This document shows positions 1 through 12,487 of a stretch of 64,000 nucleotides of DNA, piece after piece. The position numbers were made by a program, and so were the translations under genes. The DNA comes from Verticillium longisporum (Eukaryota > Ascomycota > Sordariomycetes > Glomerellales > Plectosphaerellaceae). The DNA is taken from positions 4,030,001 to 4,094,000 of the forward strand of contig JAETXT010000002.1 of the NCBI GenBank assembly GCA_019188255.1. Reading direction: 5' to 3'. The notes beneath the pieces are model-generated. The model was not told the origin of the DNA. It ran no database searches and worked only from the letters and a program-made list of their open reading frames with translations. How positions within the stretch are numbered: position 1 is the first letter of the stretch; each line of letters begins with the position of its first letter.

Positions 1-136
1 TAGCCCCCTGACCGACCCCTCTGCTTGGTAGCTCCGCAGAGCCACCTGACAGCCACCCTGAAATACACGACCAACGCCTATGCCTGTTCTATGCCCAAGC
101 CGCCTCCGTTACAGTCGCAAATCATGCAATATACGT

Positions 137-1109
137 TCAAGCCATGATCATGGCCGCTGCAAATGCCAGAATCACAGCAGACACGCTAGCCTTGACCATG
201 CCAGCAGCGCTTCCGTCGCCCTCGCCGTCGCCATCACCACCAGCCTCCGAGTCGTTTCCGTTGCCATCGTTTCCACCAGACTCGCCCGACTCCTCTTCAA
301 TGGTGCCGGCGCGCAGGCAACGCAGACCAGTCAGCGACGAAGTCGACTCGTTCGTCGAGCCGGCCTTGGTGGTATGCAAGATGACAGCCCAGATCTTGGT
401 CAGGGCATACTCGTACATTGCGCTGGTTTCGTTCGTGCCAGCCTCAGTTGGCCTTGTGGCGAAAGCGTTGAAGGGCTCGCCGTCATCCAGGTTGTTGGAT
501 CCGAGACCTACGTAGCAAAGTCAGTACGGCTGCATCGGCCGCGGGAACGACAAACGCACCAAAACGGGTCGTCGATCGCGTGTTCGAAAGCCACCTGCTG
601 CAGACATCTTGCAGTCGCGGACCGCTTTCGTCGTCGCTTGCCGTTTTCTCAATCGCCCTGCGGCACTCGTCGCTCAAGAAGTCGCAGCCGTCGATATCGT
701 CACTGTCACTGGTGGCGTTGGCAGCGAAGCCAGTGAAAATGGCAACACTGACATCTTTCGTGTTGAGCTTGGCGCCCTTGGCGCGCTCCAGGGAGAGAAT
801 CGTCAACTGGGTGACGGGATCCTCGCCGACATCATCGCCGGCCTGCGTGGCACCGGCGAGGGAGACGTTGGCGGCGAGAGCGAGGTTGACGGACCAGACA
901 TCGGAGCCGTTGCTGAAGCCGAGGTTGCCGTAGGAGACTGATGCCGTGTTGTTCGGCTTTGCAGAGACGGCTTCGAAGCGCTCAGTAGGGAGACCAAATG
1001 GGGGTCCGGTGGCAGGAGAACCGCTGGAGGTGTAACCGCCAAGCTCGGGTTCCAGATCAGCCGCCGCTGCAAGGGCGATGAACGGGAGAGCTTTCACGAT
1101 GAATGTCAT
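137..1109 (-). CDS. GPI-anchored secreted protein, unknown function
   Basis: Two exons, 560-1109 and 137-507 (306 aa). The intron 508-559 has donor GTGCGT, a CTGAC branch point and acceptor TAG, and splicing restores frame across a Gly codon. The N-terminus is a signal peptide (MTFIVKALPFIALAAAA). The C-terminus is a Gly/Asp/Ser-rich linker (GGDGDGEGDGSAAG) followed by a hydrophobic tail ending AAAMIMA, the layout of a GPI-anchor signal. The middle has several N-glycosylation sequons (NNTAS, NVSL, NATS) and a few cysteines suited to disulfides. It therefore probably sits on the plasma membrane or in the wall. I recognise no catalytic domain or named family. The gene model is well supported by the splice sites and both targeting signals; the function is open. 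Confidence 0.75.
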
Positions 1110-3774
1110 TTTGTAAAATACTATGGCACGGATTTCGTAAACAAGGGCGAGTCACTTGTGATGTTCGAATTCGATGAAGTTCAGCTTCTGTCGAGACGTG
1201 CGGGAAAGGCAATCCTTTAAAACAAGCATCGAACGTCCAGCGTGACCATCACAAGCGCGCTTCCACTGCGCATGGTTGACCAAGTCCGTCAGCCACATCG
1301 AAGGATCTGTTGTCGATCTGAGTGTTGTGGTACGAATAGCAAACTGCAAGCTTACGTGAAGCTCAACGGGGGATCGTGTACCTCGTCAAACCCCATTTCT
1401 GAGGTGACTGTGCTCAGCCCCGTCCATGGGCATGGGGCCCAGCATCGGGCTGTATCCCCTGTTGGATGACGGTATGTCAGCCATCGAATGCACCAAATGC
1501 ATCCTCCATTGCCAAGCCACATCTATTTTTGTTGATTCGTGGGTTGTCAGCACGGCCACGGTCACTCTTACTCATGCAATTTGGCGCGACAGATTCAGAC
1601 GCAACCTGACAGAATTGACGATGGAACCTCGAAGTCGAAATAATCTGCCTAGACATTGTTAGGACGGAGCATACTTGGCGTTGCGGTTATCAGAAGAGAA
1701 AGATCAAGAGTGCTGAATGAAGCTGTACTACGTGACTGGATTGTACCCAGCATCTTCGTTCTGGTGATCGGTCAAAGCAAAAGCCACCGAAGCGTGCTTC
1801 ACTTTCATGCTTGCCGCGTTTGCACTCCGAACTCTTCGTCCCAAATAAATTGAGATGCTTCTGCCCGGTCGCGTACGGTTTCGTGGCTGTTGATTCGGAA
1901 TTCGCGTCGAGACCGACTGTGGAATCGGGTGTTTGGTACCTGCTTACAAGCGAATTGTGTAGAGTGCATGCCCTTTACAGGCCGGATATCAGAGGCATCT
2001 AAGGGTCCCACAATGATGGTCCGTCGTGTGTGGGTTTGATCATGCAGTTTGATTATAGGCACACAAAGACATATAGCAGAGTTCGATAGGCACCACTCCA
2101 GACTCATTTTGCATGTAAGCCGTACTGGGAACGGGCCAGGAGTCACCTGTGGTACCGTATTAAGATTGATCTTCACTTACTTTGATCACTGACTTGTGGT
2201 CGCGGCTGCATTAGTTCTCCGATCCGTGACATTATTAATGAAACAAAAACGAGACCTCGAGGCTGTTGATTCTTGATAGAGATATTTGGGGCCGACGGAT
2301 CTGCAGGACTCGATTTTGCCTACGATTTGGGTGGGTGAATGAATGGTAGGAAGTATCAGAAACTGGGAAGTATAAATAAAGAGCTGTAAAACGGCGACGT
2401 AGCCAAGTTGACAATACATAAGTACTGTCGAATTTCGATTACACGAATCTTATTACGCTCTCGAGGGAACCGCATGTCAGCCCTGGTTTTCGAGGTTTGA
2501 CGCTACAAAAGCTCGGCATGCTAGTCGCGGCATTTTCAGGGTTCAGTCTCTGAAGCAGCTTTGTGTATTCTTGCGAAACGAGGTGTTCAACTTTCAAATC
2601 TAGTAGTGAAACTGGAAACAATTTGTCCGTGGAAGATCCAGCTAATGTACGTAATTCCTGGCGTCTGGGTCCTAATTGATGAAAGTTACAGAATGCTCAA
2701 TGGTTCACTAATGTCAAACCAAGATGGAGATCGTGCTTTCAGCACAAATTATGTTGAGAATGTGAGTACTATAGAGGCTCGCTTCTTTGGAGACGTCGAT
2801 CCAGAAAAGCGATGTCAATCGAACACGTTGGTCGTCAACAGAGTTCGACTGACTGGTGTAAAATGCCCAAGTCTCATGCTTGTACTCGCGGTATCCATGC
2901 TGTTCTGAATTCTGGCTCCTTCGGGCGTGAACTGATTACATACACAGGGTGGGATCCCTTCCAGTGCAGCGTGAGCTTGCTACTTTCGATCTATCTACTG
3001 GGTTGTTCACCAGATGCCCATCAGTCCAACGGACTGCTCAGTCGTGTCGAAATGGTCCTGCATTAGTGATAGCGGCACTGGGCAGCAAATAGTCACATGA
3101 TGACCATGTTTGTTTTGTCGGATCCTGCCAGGTTGGAGCGACAAGAACCAGGTAAGCCAGACCCTGAAATGCCAAACACCTCACTTGAAAGAACCGGACT
3201 CGGCGTGCCATCCGACAGGGCCAAACGAAAATGCGGTGGGACATACTATCGGCTGGTCCGAGATACATCACGTGACGATGCACCATCCTCGTCAGGCTGC
3301 TTTAAGGAGATAGGACGCAGGAACGAGCAACGGGACCTCGGCTCATTCGGACATGTGCCGAAATACGTCTTTACGCCGAAAATGTTGAGTTCTTGGTACG
3401 CCCACAGGATTGATCCCGTCGGCAGAGCAGCCTTCGGCCTCTTTTGCGAAAACCCTCCGGCGCACCCGACAGCCTGAAATGTCTAATGAACCATGACAGC
3501 GAGCCACACAGAGCACGCGTCGACCTCGTGGTCAGGCGCGCCGCCGGGGTCCGTCATGGTCCTTTTTTTCTACCCCCTTTGCCGTGTCATCGCAAACGCC
3601 GTCTCAACAATCGGGGCGCCGGTCCTTGCGCACTACCGATTTCTCATCATCAAACGGTCTTGAGTTTGCAGGGCTCCTTTTTAAAGTATTTTCAAGGCCC
3701 CACACGAGTCAGGCCTTTTGGTGCTGCTCATAAATAGCAAACGGCCCCATATCGCACCCCCTAGTCTGTCCACG
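1110..3774. other. spacer, no gene recognised
   Basis: 2.6 kb of mixed-composition DNA between two divergently placed genes. The open frames here are short, lack codon bias and match no family I know. I see no tRNA and no tandem repeat. It holds the promoters of both neighbours; the last 100 bases before the hydrolase start are pyrimidine-rich. Confidence 0.5.
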
Positions 3775-4180
3775 ATGAGCGCTCTCGGTAACGAACTGGA
3801 CTTTTTCCCGCCCTACGATCCACCACCACCACCACCGTCCATCCAACCAGAACAGCAGCAAGAGGATATACTCGACCCCGTCACGATGCACAAGACGGCC
3901 CCCTTTCCCGGCTTCACGGCTCTGTCGGAGCAGGTCTTTGTCCGCGAGGCCCCCGTCAACGACGGCCCCCGCCCCGCCGGCCAGCCGCACACCGTCATGC
4001 TCTACGGCTGGGGCGACGGCACGGCGCGCAACGTGCAAAAGTCCACAGACGGCTACGCCGCGCTGTTCCCGCACGCGCGCCAGATCGCCGTGCTCTCCCC
4101 CATCGCCAAGGCCATGTTCAACAACGCGGCGGCCCGCGCCGTCGCCATGACGCCCGTCGTCGACACGCTCGGCGCCCTCG

Positions 4181-4213
<33 letters not shown>

Positions 4214-4770
4214 CCATCCTCGTCGAGGCCATGTCCAACACGGGCGCCGTCAACTTCAGCGCGACCCTCGACGCCTTCGCCGCGCGCCACGGCCGCCCGC
4301 TGCCCCACCGCCTGCTCGTCCTCGACTCGACCCCCGGCAGCCCCTGGCTCACGTGGCCGTCGCTGCAGCGCTGGTCGCGCGCCATGACCATCGGCACCGC
4401 CGCCTGGTTCCCCTGGCCCTTCGCCGTGACCCAGTGCCTCTGGGGCTCCTTCCTGACCGTCAACGTCCTGGCCGGCTGGTGCGTCGGCCGCGAGGCCGCC
4501 GGCGCCTTTGCCCTGCGCGTCACCGACGACGACGCCTTCGAGACCAAGGACGCCAGGCGCCTGTACCTCTACAGCAAGGAGGACGACCTCATCACCTCCG
4601 ACGACGTCGAGATGTACATGGCCGCGTCGAGGCAAAAGGGCTACCAGCTGCGCGCCGAGCTGTTCGACGGCAGCGGCCACGTCGGCCACATGCGCATGCA
4701 TCCTGAGAAGTACTGGAAGTCCATCGCCGACGCGTGGGCGTGGACAAACGAGGAGTCGAAAAGCGGGTAG
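3775..4770 (+). CDS. DUF829/TMEM53-like alpha/beta hydrolase
   Basis: Single exon of 331 aa with strong C/G third-position bias. I start at the ATG at 3775 (context CACGATGAG) rather than the in-frame ATG at 3718, which would add 19 unconserved residues. After a Pro-rich N-terminus (six prolines) come HTVMLYGWGDGTARNVQKS, the first strand and turn of DUF829 (PF05705), then a VEAMSNTGAVNFS segment (nucleophile-elbow region), LLVLDSTPGSPWL, and near the end LYLYSKEDDLITSDDVE (acid loop) with GSGHVGHMRMHPEKYW carrying the candidate catalytic His. An in-frame (GAC/GGC)n run encodes GDGDGDGDDD at 4180-4212 and is probably a variable linker. The family includes animal TMEM53 and fungal PaxU-like proteins; substrates are mostly unknown, so I assign fold and family only. 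Its long antisense open frame is a composition artefact. Confidence 0.85.
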
Positions 4771-5462
4771 AGTGAGAGAGGGTGAAGAGGGATTTTCCCG
4801 TTCGGGGCAGTTTCTGTTTATGTCTTGGTATGAAGCGATCTACATGTGCATCATGAGCATCTTGGGAGTTAGGAGTTGGCATGGGTTCCGTGAGAGCCGT
4901 GACGGCCTCACATGCTTGTAGCGTAACGACATAGAGTTGTATTGTATTGCGAAGATCATGAAGCAGCTTCCCTGGAGAAGTGATGTCGCGAGTTGATGAG
5001 TGAGTCCTTCGAAGATTCGATGTTCGCCGAAGTCACCAACGAGCCACACACCTGCCAATCATTCCTTTAGTCAGCGGCTTCCCGCCTGTCACTCAACTCC
5101 ATCTTCCCACCAACTTTGCTCCACATCACATCGAGCACGCATGGAGATGATAGTCTCAGGAAGCATGAATCCGGAATCCGCACGGAACATTCAAGTAGCT
5201 ACCCATTAGCCGTGGCTGTTAACATCGCAGCCTGCATGCCCCAATGTTCCTTTTTCAATCAGGCTGAATGAAAAGGGGGCCGTCTTCCGCTCATGCCGTA
5301 CCCTAACACGCCAGAACACGAAAGATGCATTAACGTTTGTGCAAACCTCACGAATGCCTCCCAAAGTATCAAAACGCCCTTCCCTGCAGCATATGTGCTG
5401 CGCATCCTGAGGCGCGGCTCCTCCCCCTGGTCATGTCCCGCGCGCTTTGCCAACTGCACTCT
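4771..5462. other. spacer between convergent genes
   Basis: About 690 bases between the hydrolase and the reverse-strand zinc-knuckle gene. I see no gene, RNA or repeat. It must hold both 3' untranslated regions. Confidence 0.5.
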
Positions 5463-6680
5463 TCACATTCGCACAGCGTTGTACACCTGCTCACGGGCGG
5501 GAACCCGGTACGTGTCGAAGAACCTAGGAGTGTAGAAGCTTCGAGCACCAATGTGCGCAAGGTAAGCCGAGAACCGCTCGTGCGACCTCCACACCGACTG
5601 AGGGCAGCCAGGCATGCTGATGATCCGCTGCACAGTCAGAAAGTCCAGCGGATACTCGGTGATTTCGACCCAGCTGTTCGGGGGTTGAAAGCCATCTTAT
5701 CCCTCGTGTCGTTGACCATGTTGGGCCAGCTCCATGCGACTGTGGCCAAGGGGGCTTGCCGGCGCGGTGGCGGACGAGAATGTCCAGGCGCTGCCAGATG
5801 GTCTTGTCATGCCACTGCGCACATTCATCGACGAGGTGACGGGTAGAGTTGCAGAGAGGGCAGACGTGCGTGAAGCCACTGGGGCCCGGTACGGTGCAGT
5901 AAGCGGGATGGTGGCCGGGACCTCCGCAATTCTGGCACAGCTGCCAGCTTGGGTCTGGTCCGAGGCTTTGATCCGGCAACAGTCTCGTGATGAATGCTCC
6001 CTGGGGTGCGTCCCGGCCCATTTGCATGGCGCCATCAGAGCCAGGCACCTCGCCGGAAGGGGCACGAGAGCGAGACCTTCTGGAGTGAGAGGCGTTGGGG
6101 TGGAAAGGAGTTTTGGTAACGGACCGCGTGATGCCTACCGAAGCCGGTCGGCAGAAGAGACCACTGCCATCCCAGTGCTCGACAACAGCGCGGTTCCCGG
6201 GTCGCTTCGAGAGGTCGCCGAGGCCGCTGATGATCGACAGCTCCCCTCCAGGACCTCTCTCTTCGAGGGCGGCCGCCATCCTCTCAGCCCAAGCCATGAG
6301 GGCCTCGCGGTTATGGATGATGGCCACCTTGGTTGCACCGTTCAAGGTCTGGCCGACGGTGTTATGGCGGCGACCGCCATCGTGGGTCGTCGGGACGATG
6401 CGGAAAGCACGCGCAGAGCGGTCGGGGTCGCGCTGCTCGAGGTCGACACGGAAGAGAGAACCCATATCGCTGAGCAGGGAAGTGAGCGCTGGTTCGAACC
6501 CCGCCACTGGCTGGCCTCCTGGTGCTGGGAATCGCGGTCGCGGTACCTGGTCTGGCTTGTGTGCCGAGGCGGCGATCGACTCCTGGTCCGAAATGGCAGG
6601 CCCCGATGTGAGTAGTCGCTCCGCGAGTGTTCATGACTAGCCTCAGCATCACCGAGAGACTTGAGTTCGCCTCCGCCCAT
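5463..6680 (-). pseudogene. double CCHC zinc-knuckle protein, frame-disrupted
   Basis: The reverse strand encodes two consecutive CCHC knuckles, CQNCGGPGHHPAYC and CPLCNSTRHLVDEC (both C-x2-C-x4-H-x4-C), suggesting nucleic-acid binding. A Ser/Arg-rich segment (SRSPPRHTSQTRYRDRD) lies in a different frame upstream. The main frame (6507 to about 5735) holds VAIIHNREALMAWAERM and both knuckles. Past KPPWPQSHG the reading jumps to a second frame (MVNDTRDKMAFNP), then across a C5 run near 5675 to a third that begins SWVEITEYPLDFLTVQRI and ends at a stop at 5463. The conserved-looking tail continuing across frames points to two or three one-base losses, not random sequence. It may be a decayed gene next to the AT island, or an intact gene with sequencing indels, as suspected elsewhere here. 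I do not recognise a named family. Confidence 0.55.
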
Positions 6681-7605
6681 GATGACTTTTGGACCTCTAG
6701 TAGTGCTTTGTATGTCGCTTTGCTAGACCAAGGGTGACGCCGAGAAGGTGTTGCGATAGGCAGGGAGTTGCTGCTTGTGATCACACACTTCGTTCAGCAG
6801 TGATTTCCGAAGGAAGGATTTGCAGAAAGGGAAAGCCCGCTGCTTCTTCAACGAGTTTTCTGAAGGGTGAATATGCCGGGTCTTGGGAAGGAGGTCGGTC
6901 ACTGAGGCAGGTGCGATCAAGCATGTACTGTGTGAATGTTCCGAGACCGATCCCACACTGTGGATGCTATCGCCATTTCAGTAAGTGAATGGACAACTGG
7001 ACGGGCGTTGAAGCGCGCAGAGCGTCCCCGTCACTGATGGCGATTCATTCACATGGCTGTATTGCAGCGACGGCGTCGTCTAACGAATAGGATTTTGATA
7101 CTGCACAGAAAGTCATTGATGCGTAGAATCGACCACGGCCTCGCTCCTGGCACAGGCCAGAGGTTGCAAACCCGTGGACATGGCGAAGTTGCGTGGCTAC
7201 CTCTGTCGCCGGCTACTTCAAATGCCTCTGCGGCCGTGTTTCGCACCATGTTTAATGACTGTCTGCTCAGGCCTGTTGCCACCTATGGTTGTTTTGTGGG
7301 TTCTCAGCCAAGATCTTGGTCAGATATGTCAGCCTGACCTGCTTGTTGCATATAATGATAAGAGGCATCAAACCGAAGCTCCCAAGCAGCCTGCCTAATC
7401 TGGCCGCTGCCCAGATAGCTATAGGCTACCCTGCGTGCATTGACTGGTTCTCATCAGCTTACAGACTCTTCTACTGAGGGTATTGATGCATTGGCTCCTA
7501 TGATCCCAGCAGAGCAAGGCCAGGGCAACCAAGAATACGACAAAGGGAGACAGACGCAGGAACGGTGCAGGGAGACGAACGAAACAGGTCGGCCGAGGCA
7601 TTAAT
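6681..7605. other. spacer before the AT island
   Basis: Normal-composition DNA with no recognisable gene. It ends abruptly at 7605, where CpA and TpG almost vanish. Confidence 0.5.
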
Positions 7606-7614
7606 AGTAAAATA

Positions 7615-7781
7615 GAGGAGAGGTATTTACTCGGCCCTTATTAGGTATTTGCTCTGCCTAATAGGGGTAAAGCTATAATAGATAAGGGCAAAGCTATAAA
7701 TATAGCTCTACTACTAAAATTAGCTATAGTAACTATATACCTATCCTCGTCTCTTATATATTTAAGTCTCTTAATAGAATT
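7615..7781 (+). repeat. left terminal inverted repeat of the MULE
   Basis: Starts GAGGAGAGGTATTTACTCGG and runs about 167 bp. It pairs with the reverse complement of 26337-26502, including the shared blocks GGTATTTGCTCTGCCTAATA and CCTATCCTCGTCTCTTATAT. Differences are mostly G/A or C/T, consistent with independent RIP of the two ends. Confidence 0.8.
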
Positions 7782-10700
7782 GCGAAGTAGGCGAATTGCT
7801 AAATAGCTATTAGTAGCCTTTAATAGCCTAAAGTAGCTAGTATTAATTTTTTTATATTATAAATTAAGATATCGGAAAGATTATAGTAAACGCTAAATTA
7901 GCCTTAATTAGAGGCTATTTAGAACCCTCTCTATTACTAGCTATAGCTACTATAGTCTCTAGAGGCCCCTAGAGTAAATAGCCTAGGCTACTCGCCCTAG
8001 AATTACTATTATAGCTATTATAGCTATTACTAGAACTATAGTATACCCTATAATAGCTACGTAATAGTAGCTATTAATAATAGCTATAATTATAGAGAGG
8101 TATTATATATTTACTCCTTAATTAAGAGATATTATATAGCCTCTTATTAGCGAGACGATTCTATAAAAATCGTTAATTATATTATAATAAGCTCTATTTA
8201 TTTATCGTTATTAGTCTTCCTCTTCTTCCTCGGCTAGATAATAGGAGTACGTTTCTAAGGTAAGATCGGTATAGAATATAATAATAGTAATTCTAATTAC
8301 TCCTACTCTAATAGTACTTAGTTAGAAGTAATAATTTAAGTAATAAAACGAGAGAACTTAGAATATTATAGGGCCCTATAATAGAGGCATTATTAATATC
8401 CTCTCTAAGATATTAGAAGCGTTCCTATTTAATATATTTAATGCCCTTTAGGACCTTATTTAGAGGCGGTTCGAGAGCTTCTTTATAAGCCCTTTAGAGG
8501 ATAGTTTATTTATAATAGAATTAATAAATAGAAGCTAGAAGAGGGAGGGGGAGTAGATAATTAAGCTTATAATATTCTAATCGAGCTATTAATATAATAA
8601 AATATCCTTAAAGGTTAATAGCTAATTAAGAGATAGATAGGAATATAGTATATAATAATAGAATAGCCTTTATTATTTAATAAAGCTATTAGAATAGGGG
8701 AATAGCTAGAATTATAATTAATCTAAATTCTTAGCTTTTAAAGCTATTTATAGCTTATTCTATATTTTCTTAAAAGCTTTAAAGGATATAAGAAAGATAA
8801 ACTATTTTATAATCTATTCTTATTAGAATTTAATATTAAAATAATATATTTATAATTAAATTAAAACTTTATATTACTCCTTTTTCTTATTAACTATTTA
8901 AATGATTCGCTTTTATAGAATATAGAGGTTAGCTCGGCTTTTACTTCTTAGAAGGTAGCTCTTAAGCTTAGTATAAGCTCCTTTAACTAGAGAGGTAGAT
9001 CTAAAGCTATAATTTCGGAATCTCCTAATAGAAAACTTATAGAATTAATTATAGAATAGTAGCTAAATAGTATTTAAATAGTAAATAAGCTTTATAATTA
9101 GGATATAAGCTTTTTAATTAGGAGTATAAAGAGAAGGAAAGAGGTAAGTAAACTAGGCTATTTAGGATTAAATCTATAATAGAGAGAGGCCTATATAAGC
9201 TAGAATGCTCCTTCTATTTTAATATTAATGTATTACTTCTAAGTAAATAAGAAGCTATTAAGAGATTAATCTAATAATAAATCTAATAATAATTATATAG
9301 AATTTAAGTATTATAGACTATTTCTATTATTTATAATATTAAATATTAAACTAATAATTAGAAATACCTTTATTATTAAGCTATTTTCGATAATTTCGCT
9401 AATAATAGAGTTTTCTATTATATTATTATTTACTTAATTAGGTTAATATAGTTAATATCTCGAATAGGAATAGCTACTTATATAGCTACTATAAAGGCCT
9501 CTAATTATAGTACTACTTTCTAAGTAGCTATTCTACTTCCTTCTTATATAAAGGAGAACGTTCTTATTTATATACTATATATAAATTTACTATAGGAGAT
9601 AAAGGAATACGTTTTCGAGAGTATTTTTAAGCATCTAATCGAAATCTATAATTATAATACTAGGGGCCCTAATATTCTCCTTCTCTATTACCTCCTTTAT
9701 ATAAGTAATTACTTATATATATATATCTGTACTCTTATTAGAAAGGAGTATAAAATAGTAATTAAATAGTATATAAATTACTATTACTCTATCTATTTAG
9801 AGGAGAGGTATATCGTAGTAGTTTATTTATAGTTTTTAGTTAGAAGGAGGCTATTTAATAGATTATAGATAAGGCTTTTAAGTATAGATAACTCGCTTAA
9901 TACGTAGAATCTATTAATAATAGATCGGTATTCTACCTCTATAATTAATTATATTAAGAGTAGGTCTAGAATATATAATTAATCTTTTATATAATAGGAT
10001 TTTAATATATAATATAATAGTATATATCTTTATTCTATTCGAGATTATTAATAAATAGTTAAGTAAAAGAATAATAGCTTTATTAAGCCTTCTATAGCTA
10101 AATATATTAATTCTTTATATCTATACTAGATAGGAGGATATTTTAGCCTTTATTTATATATTCCTTTATATTAGTCTAGGTTCTAGGTAACAATTAAAGG
10201 TACTATTATCTTAATAGATAAAGGGATTATAGAGAGATAAATTAATAAAGGAGTATAAGAGGAAGGGAGAGATAGAAGTCGTTATATCTTAAGAAGGAAG
10301 CGTTGGAGGAAGGAGCGGACTAAAGATCCTAGTAGCCTTGATTTTTAACTATAGAATAGTATATTTTTCGATAGGAATAGAAGTAGGCGTTTTCCGATTA
10401 AGTTAATATAAGTACTCGGATTAACCTTAAGGGAAGTAAAGCCTATCTAGAAGAGTATCTATTTATAATAGTTAAGGGTATTAAAATTAGATAGGAATTA
10501 TTATAAAATAGGAAATAACGATTTTATTTAAAAAATAAAGATATATTATTATTATAAAAACCCTAAAAAGTAGATTAGGGGAATTGCTCTATATCTAATA
10601 GATTAACCCTTAGGGGCTAAGTATGGATAAGGTATATAGGCTACCTCTAGATCTACGGGGAAGTAGAATCGGTTCTACTCTAGCTTATTAACTAAGCTAA

Positions 10701-11024
10701 TAAGAGATAAGAGAAGCTAAATAGTTATTACTATTCAATAGTACTATAGGATTGTATAGAAACTATACTATTATATAGCTCCGCTTTCTCTCTTTCTAAT
10801 AATATAGATATTAATATAGTTTAGCTTTTATTTTAATTACTAGAAGGGTTATAAGACTATATCTCCTATATTTTATAATCTATTAAATAATCTATTTATT
10901 AATTAATTAATTAATTAATATAAATAACGTAATCCACAAGCGAGTGGTTCACCCAAGCGAGTGGTTCACTTCGCCCGGGCCCACGACCTACACCTGAATT
11001 CTACAGATTCCACCTCCGCCCGCG

Positions 11025-12487
11025 ATGGAGACTCTTTCAAAAGAAGGTCAATTATTCCTTGCTATCCAAGCTATGGACAATGACCCGAACCTAAGCGCCC
11101 GGAGTGCTGCGAGGATCTACACCGTCCCCTTAACGACGCTCCTCCGACGCCAGAAGGGCAAACCCTCCCGACGCGAAAGCCCGCCCAATTCTGCCAAATT
11201 AACAGTACTACAAGAGAAAACTATTGTCGAATATATCCTTGACCTAGATGCGCGATCTTACCCTCCCCGGTTGGGTGAGGTCGGAGATATGGCGAATCGC
11301 CTGCTTGCCGACCGTGACGCGCCACGCGTCGGGAAGAACTGGGCCGCAAACTTCGTCAAACGGCAACCAGAGCTCCGGACGCGTTTCTTTCGCAAGTACG
11401 ACTACAAGAGGGCCCAATGCGAAGATCCGGACGCGATAAACGCGTGGTTCCGCCTCGTGCATAACATGATCGCCAAGTACGGCATCCAAGAGGCTGACAT
11501 GTACAACTTTGACGAGACCGGCTTCCAGATGGGCGTTATCGCCAACGGAATGGTCGTGACCAGTTCGGAAAGACGGTCCAATGTGAAGATGAGGCAGCCA
11601 GGCAACCGGGAATGGGTTACGGTGATCCAGGGCGTTGGCGCGTTGGGTTTCTCCGTCCCGCCGTTCATCGTGGTTTCGGGCAAGTACCACCTCTCGAGCT
11701 GGTACCAGGACGACGCGATTTCTCGCGACTGGAGAATCGCAACATCTCCAAACGGCTGGACGACGAATGATATTGGTCTGGAATGGATTCGGCATTTTGA
11801 CAGGCATACAAAGTCCCGTACTTCGGGCGGTTATCGCCTACTGATCCTGGATGGCCACGAAAGTCACCACTCGGTCGACTTCGAACTCTACTGCAAGGAG
11901 AACAACATCATCACACTCTGTATGCCTCCTCATTCGTCACATCTACTCCAGCCTCTCGATGTTGGGTGTTTTGGCCCACTAAAGAAAGCATACGGTCGGC
12001 AAATCGAGGATAGGATGAGGGCGGGTACAACGCACATCAGCAAAGAGGACTTCTTCCCGGCGTTTTCGGCTGCATTTCAGCAAGCAATGACAGAAAAAAC
12101 ATCCAGGGAGGCTTTCGAGGAGCGGGGCTTGTCCCCCATAACCCGGAAACAGTCCTGTCAAAGCTGGATGTGAGGTTGAGGACGACGACGCCTCCGGGGA
12201 CGTCCCACGGGGAGCGTGATTCTTGGGTCTCTAAGACGCCCACTAACCTGCTCGAGGCAGGTTCCCAGACTGACTTCATCAAAGGGCGAATCTCACGCCA
12301 CCAGGGAAGCTCCCCAACGTCAATTTTAGATGCTGTTGACTATCTTGCGAAGGGGACGCGGGGTGTTATGCACCAGATCGCTCTTTTGAAGTCAGAGGTT
12401 ATGATCCTTCGAGAGGAAAATGCTACACTAAGCCGACGCCGGAGGGCCAAAAGCTACGTCTCCGGGAAGGAGGAAGCATGGCTGTAG
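11025..12487 (+). pseudogene. Fot/pogo transposase, copy 1, one-base frameshift
   Basis: The translation matches the 487-aa transposase of copy 2 through about residue 360: N-terminal psq/CENP-B-like helix-turn-helix region (ARSAARIYTVPLTTLLRRQK, then LTVLQEKTIVEYI...NRLLADRDAPRVGKNWAANF) and DDE_1 catalytic core with D163 (YNFDETGF), D276 (LLILDGHESHH) and D312 (HLLQPLDVGCFG). At about 12093-12098 the run after CAG has six A where copy 2 has seven. The frame then closes at 12173 after 382 aa, while the original C-terminal part continues in another frame to 12487. All three catalytic Asp precede the break, so a truncated product would keep the catalytic core. The lost base could also be a sequencing error. 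Confidence 0.85.

Noticed and set aside
3097..3477. 126-aa open frame between the GPI protein and hydrolase genes
   Set aside because: No domain, signal peptide, codon bias or splice-consistent extension; likely chance.
3709..4701. 330-aa open frame antisense to the DUF829 hydrolase
   Set aside because: Low-complexity Val/Gly/Ala sequence produced by GC-rich third positions of the real gene; no family resemblance.
6489..6507. GGTTCGAACC, a B-box-like sequence (reverse-strand MAGFEPA)
   Set aside because: Flanks do not form a T-arm or any cloverleaf, and no A box lies at the right distance.
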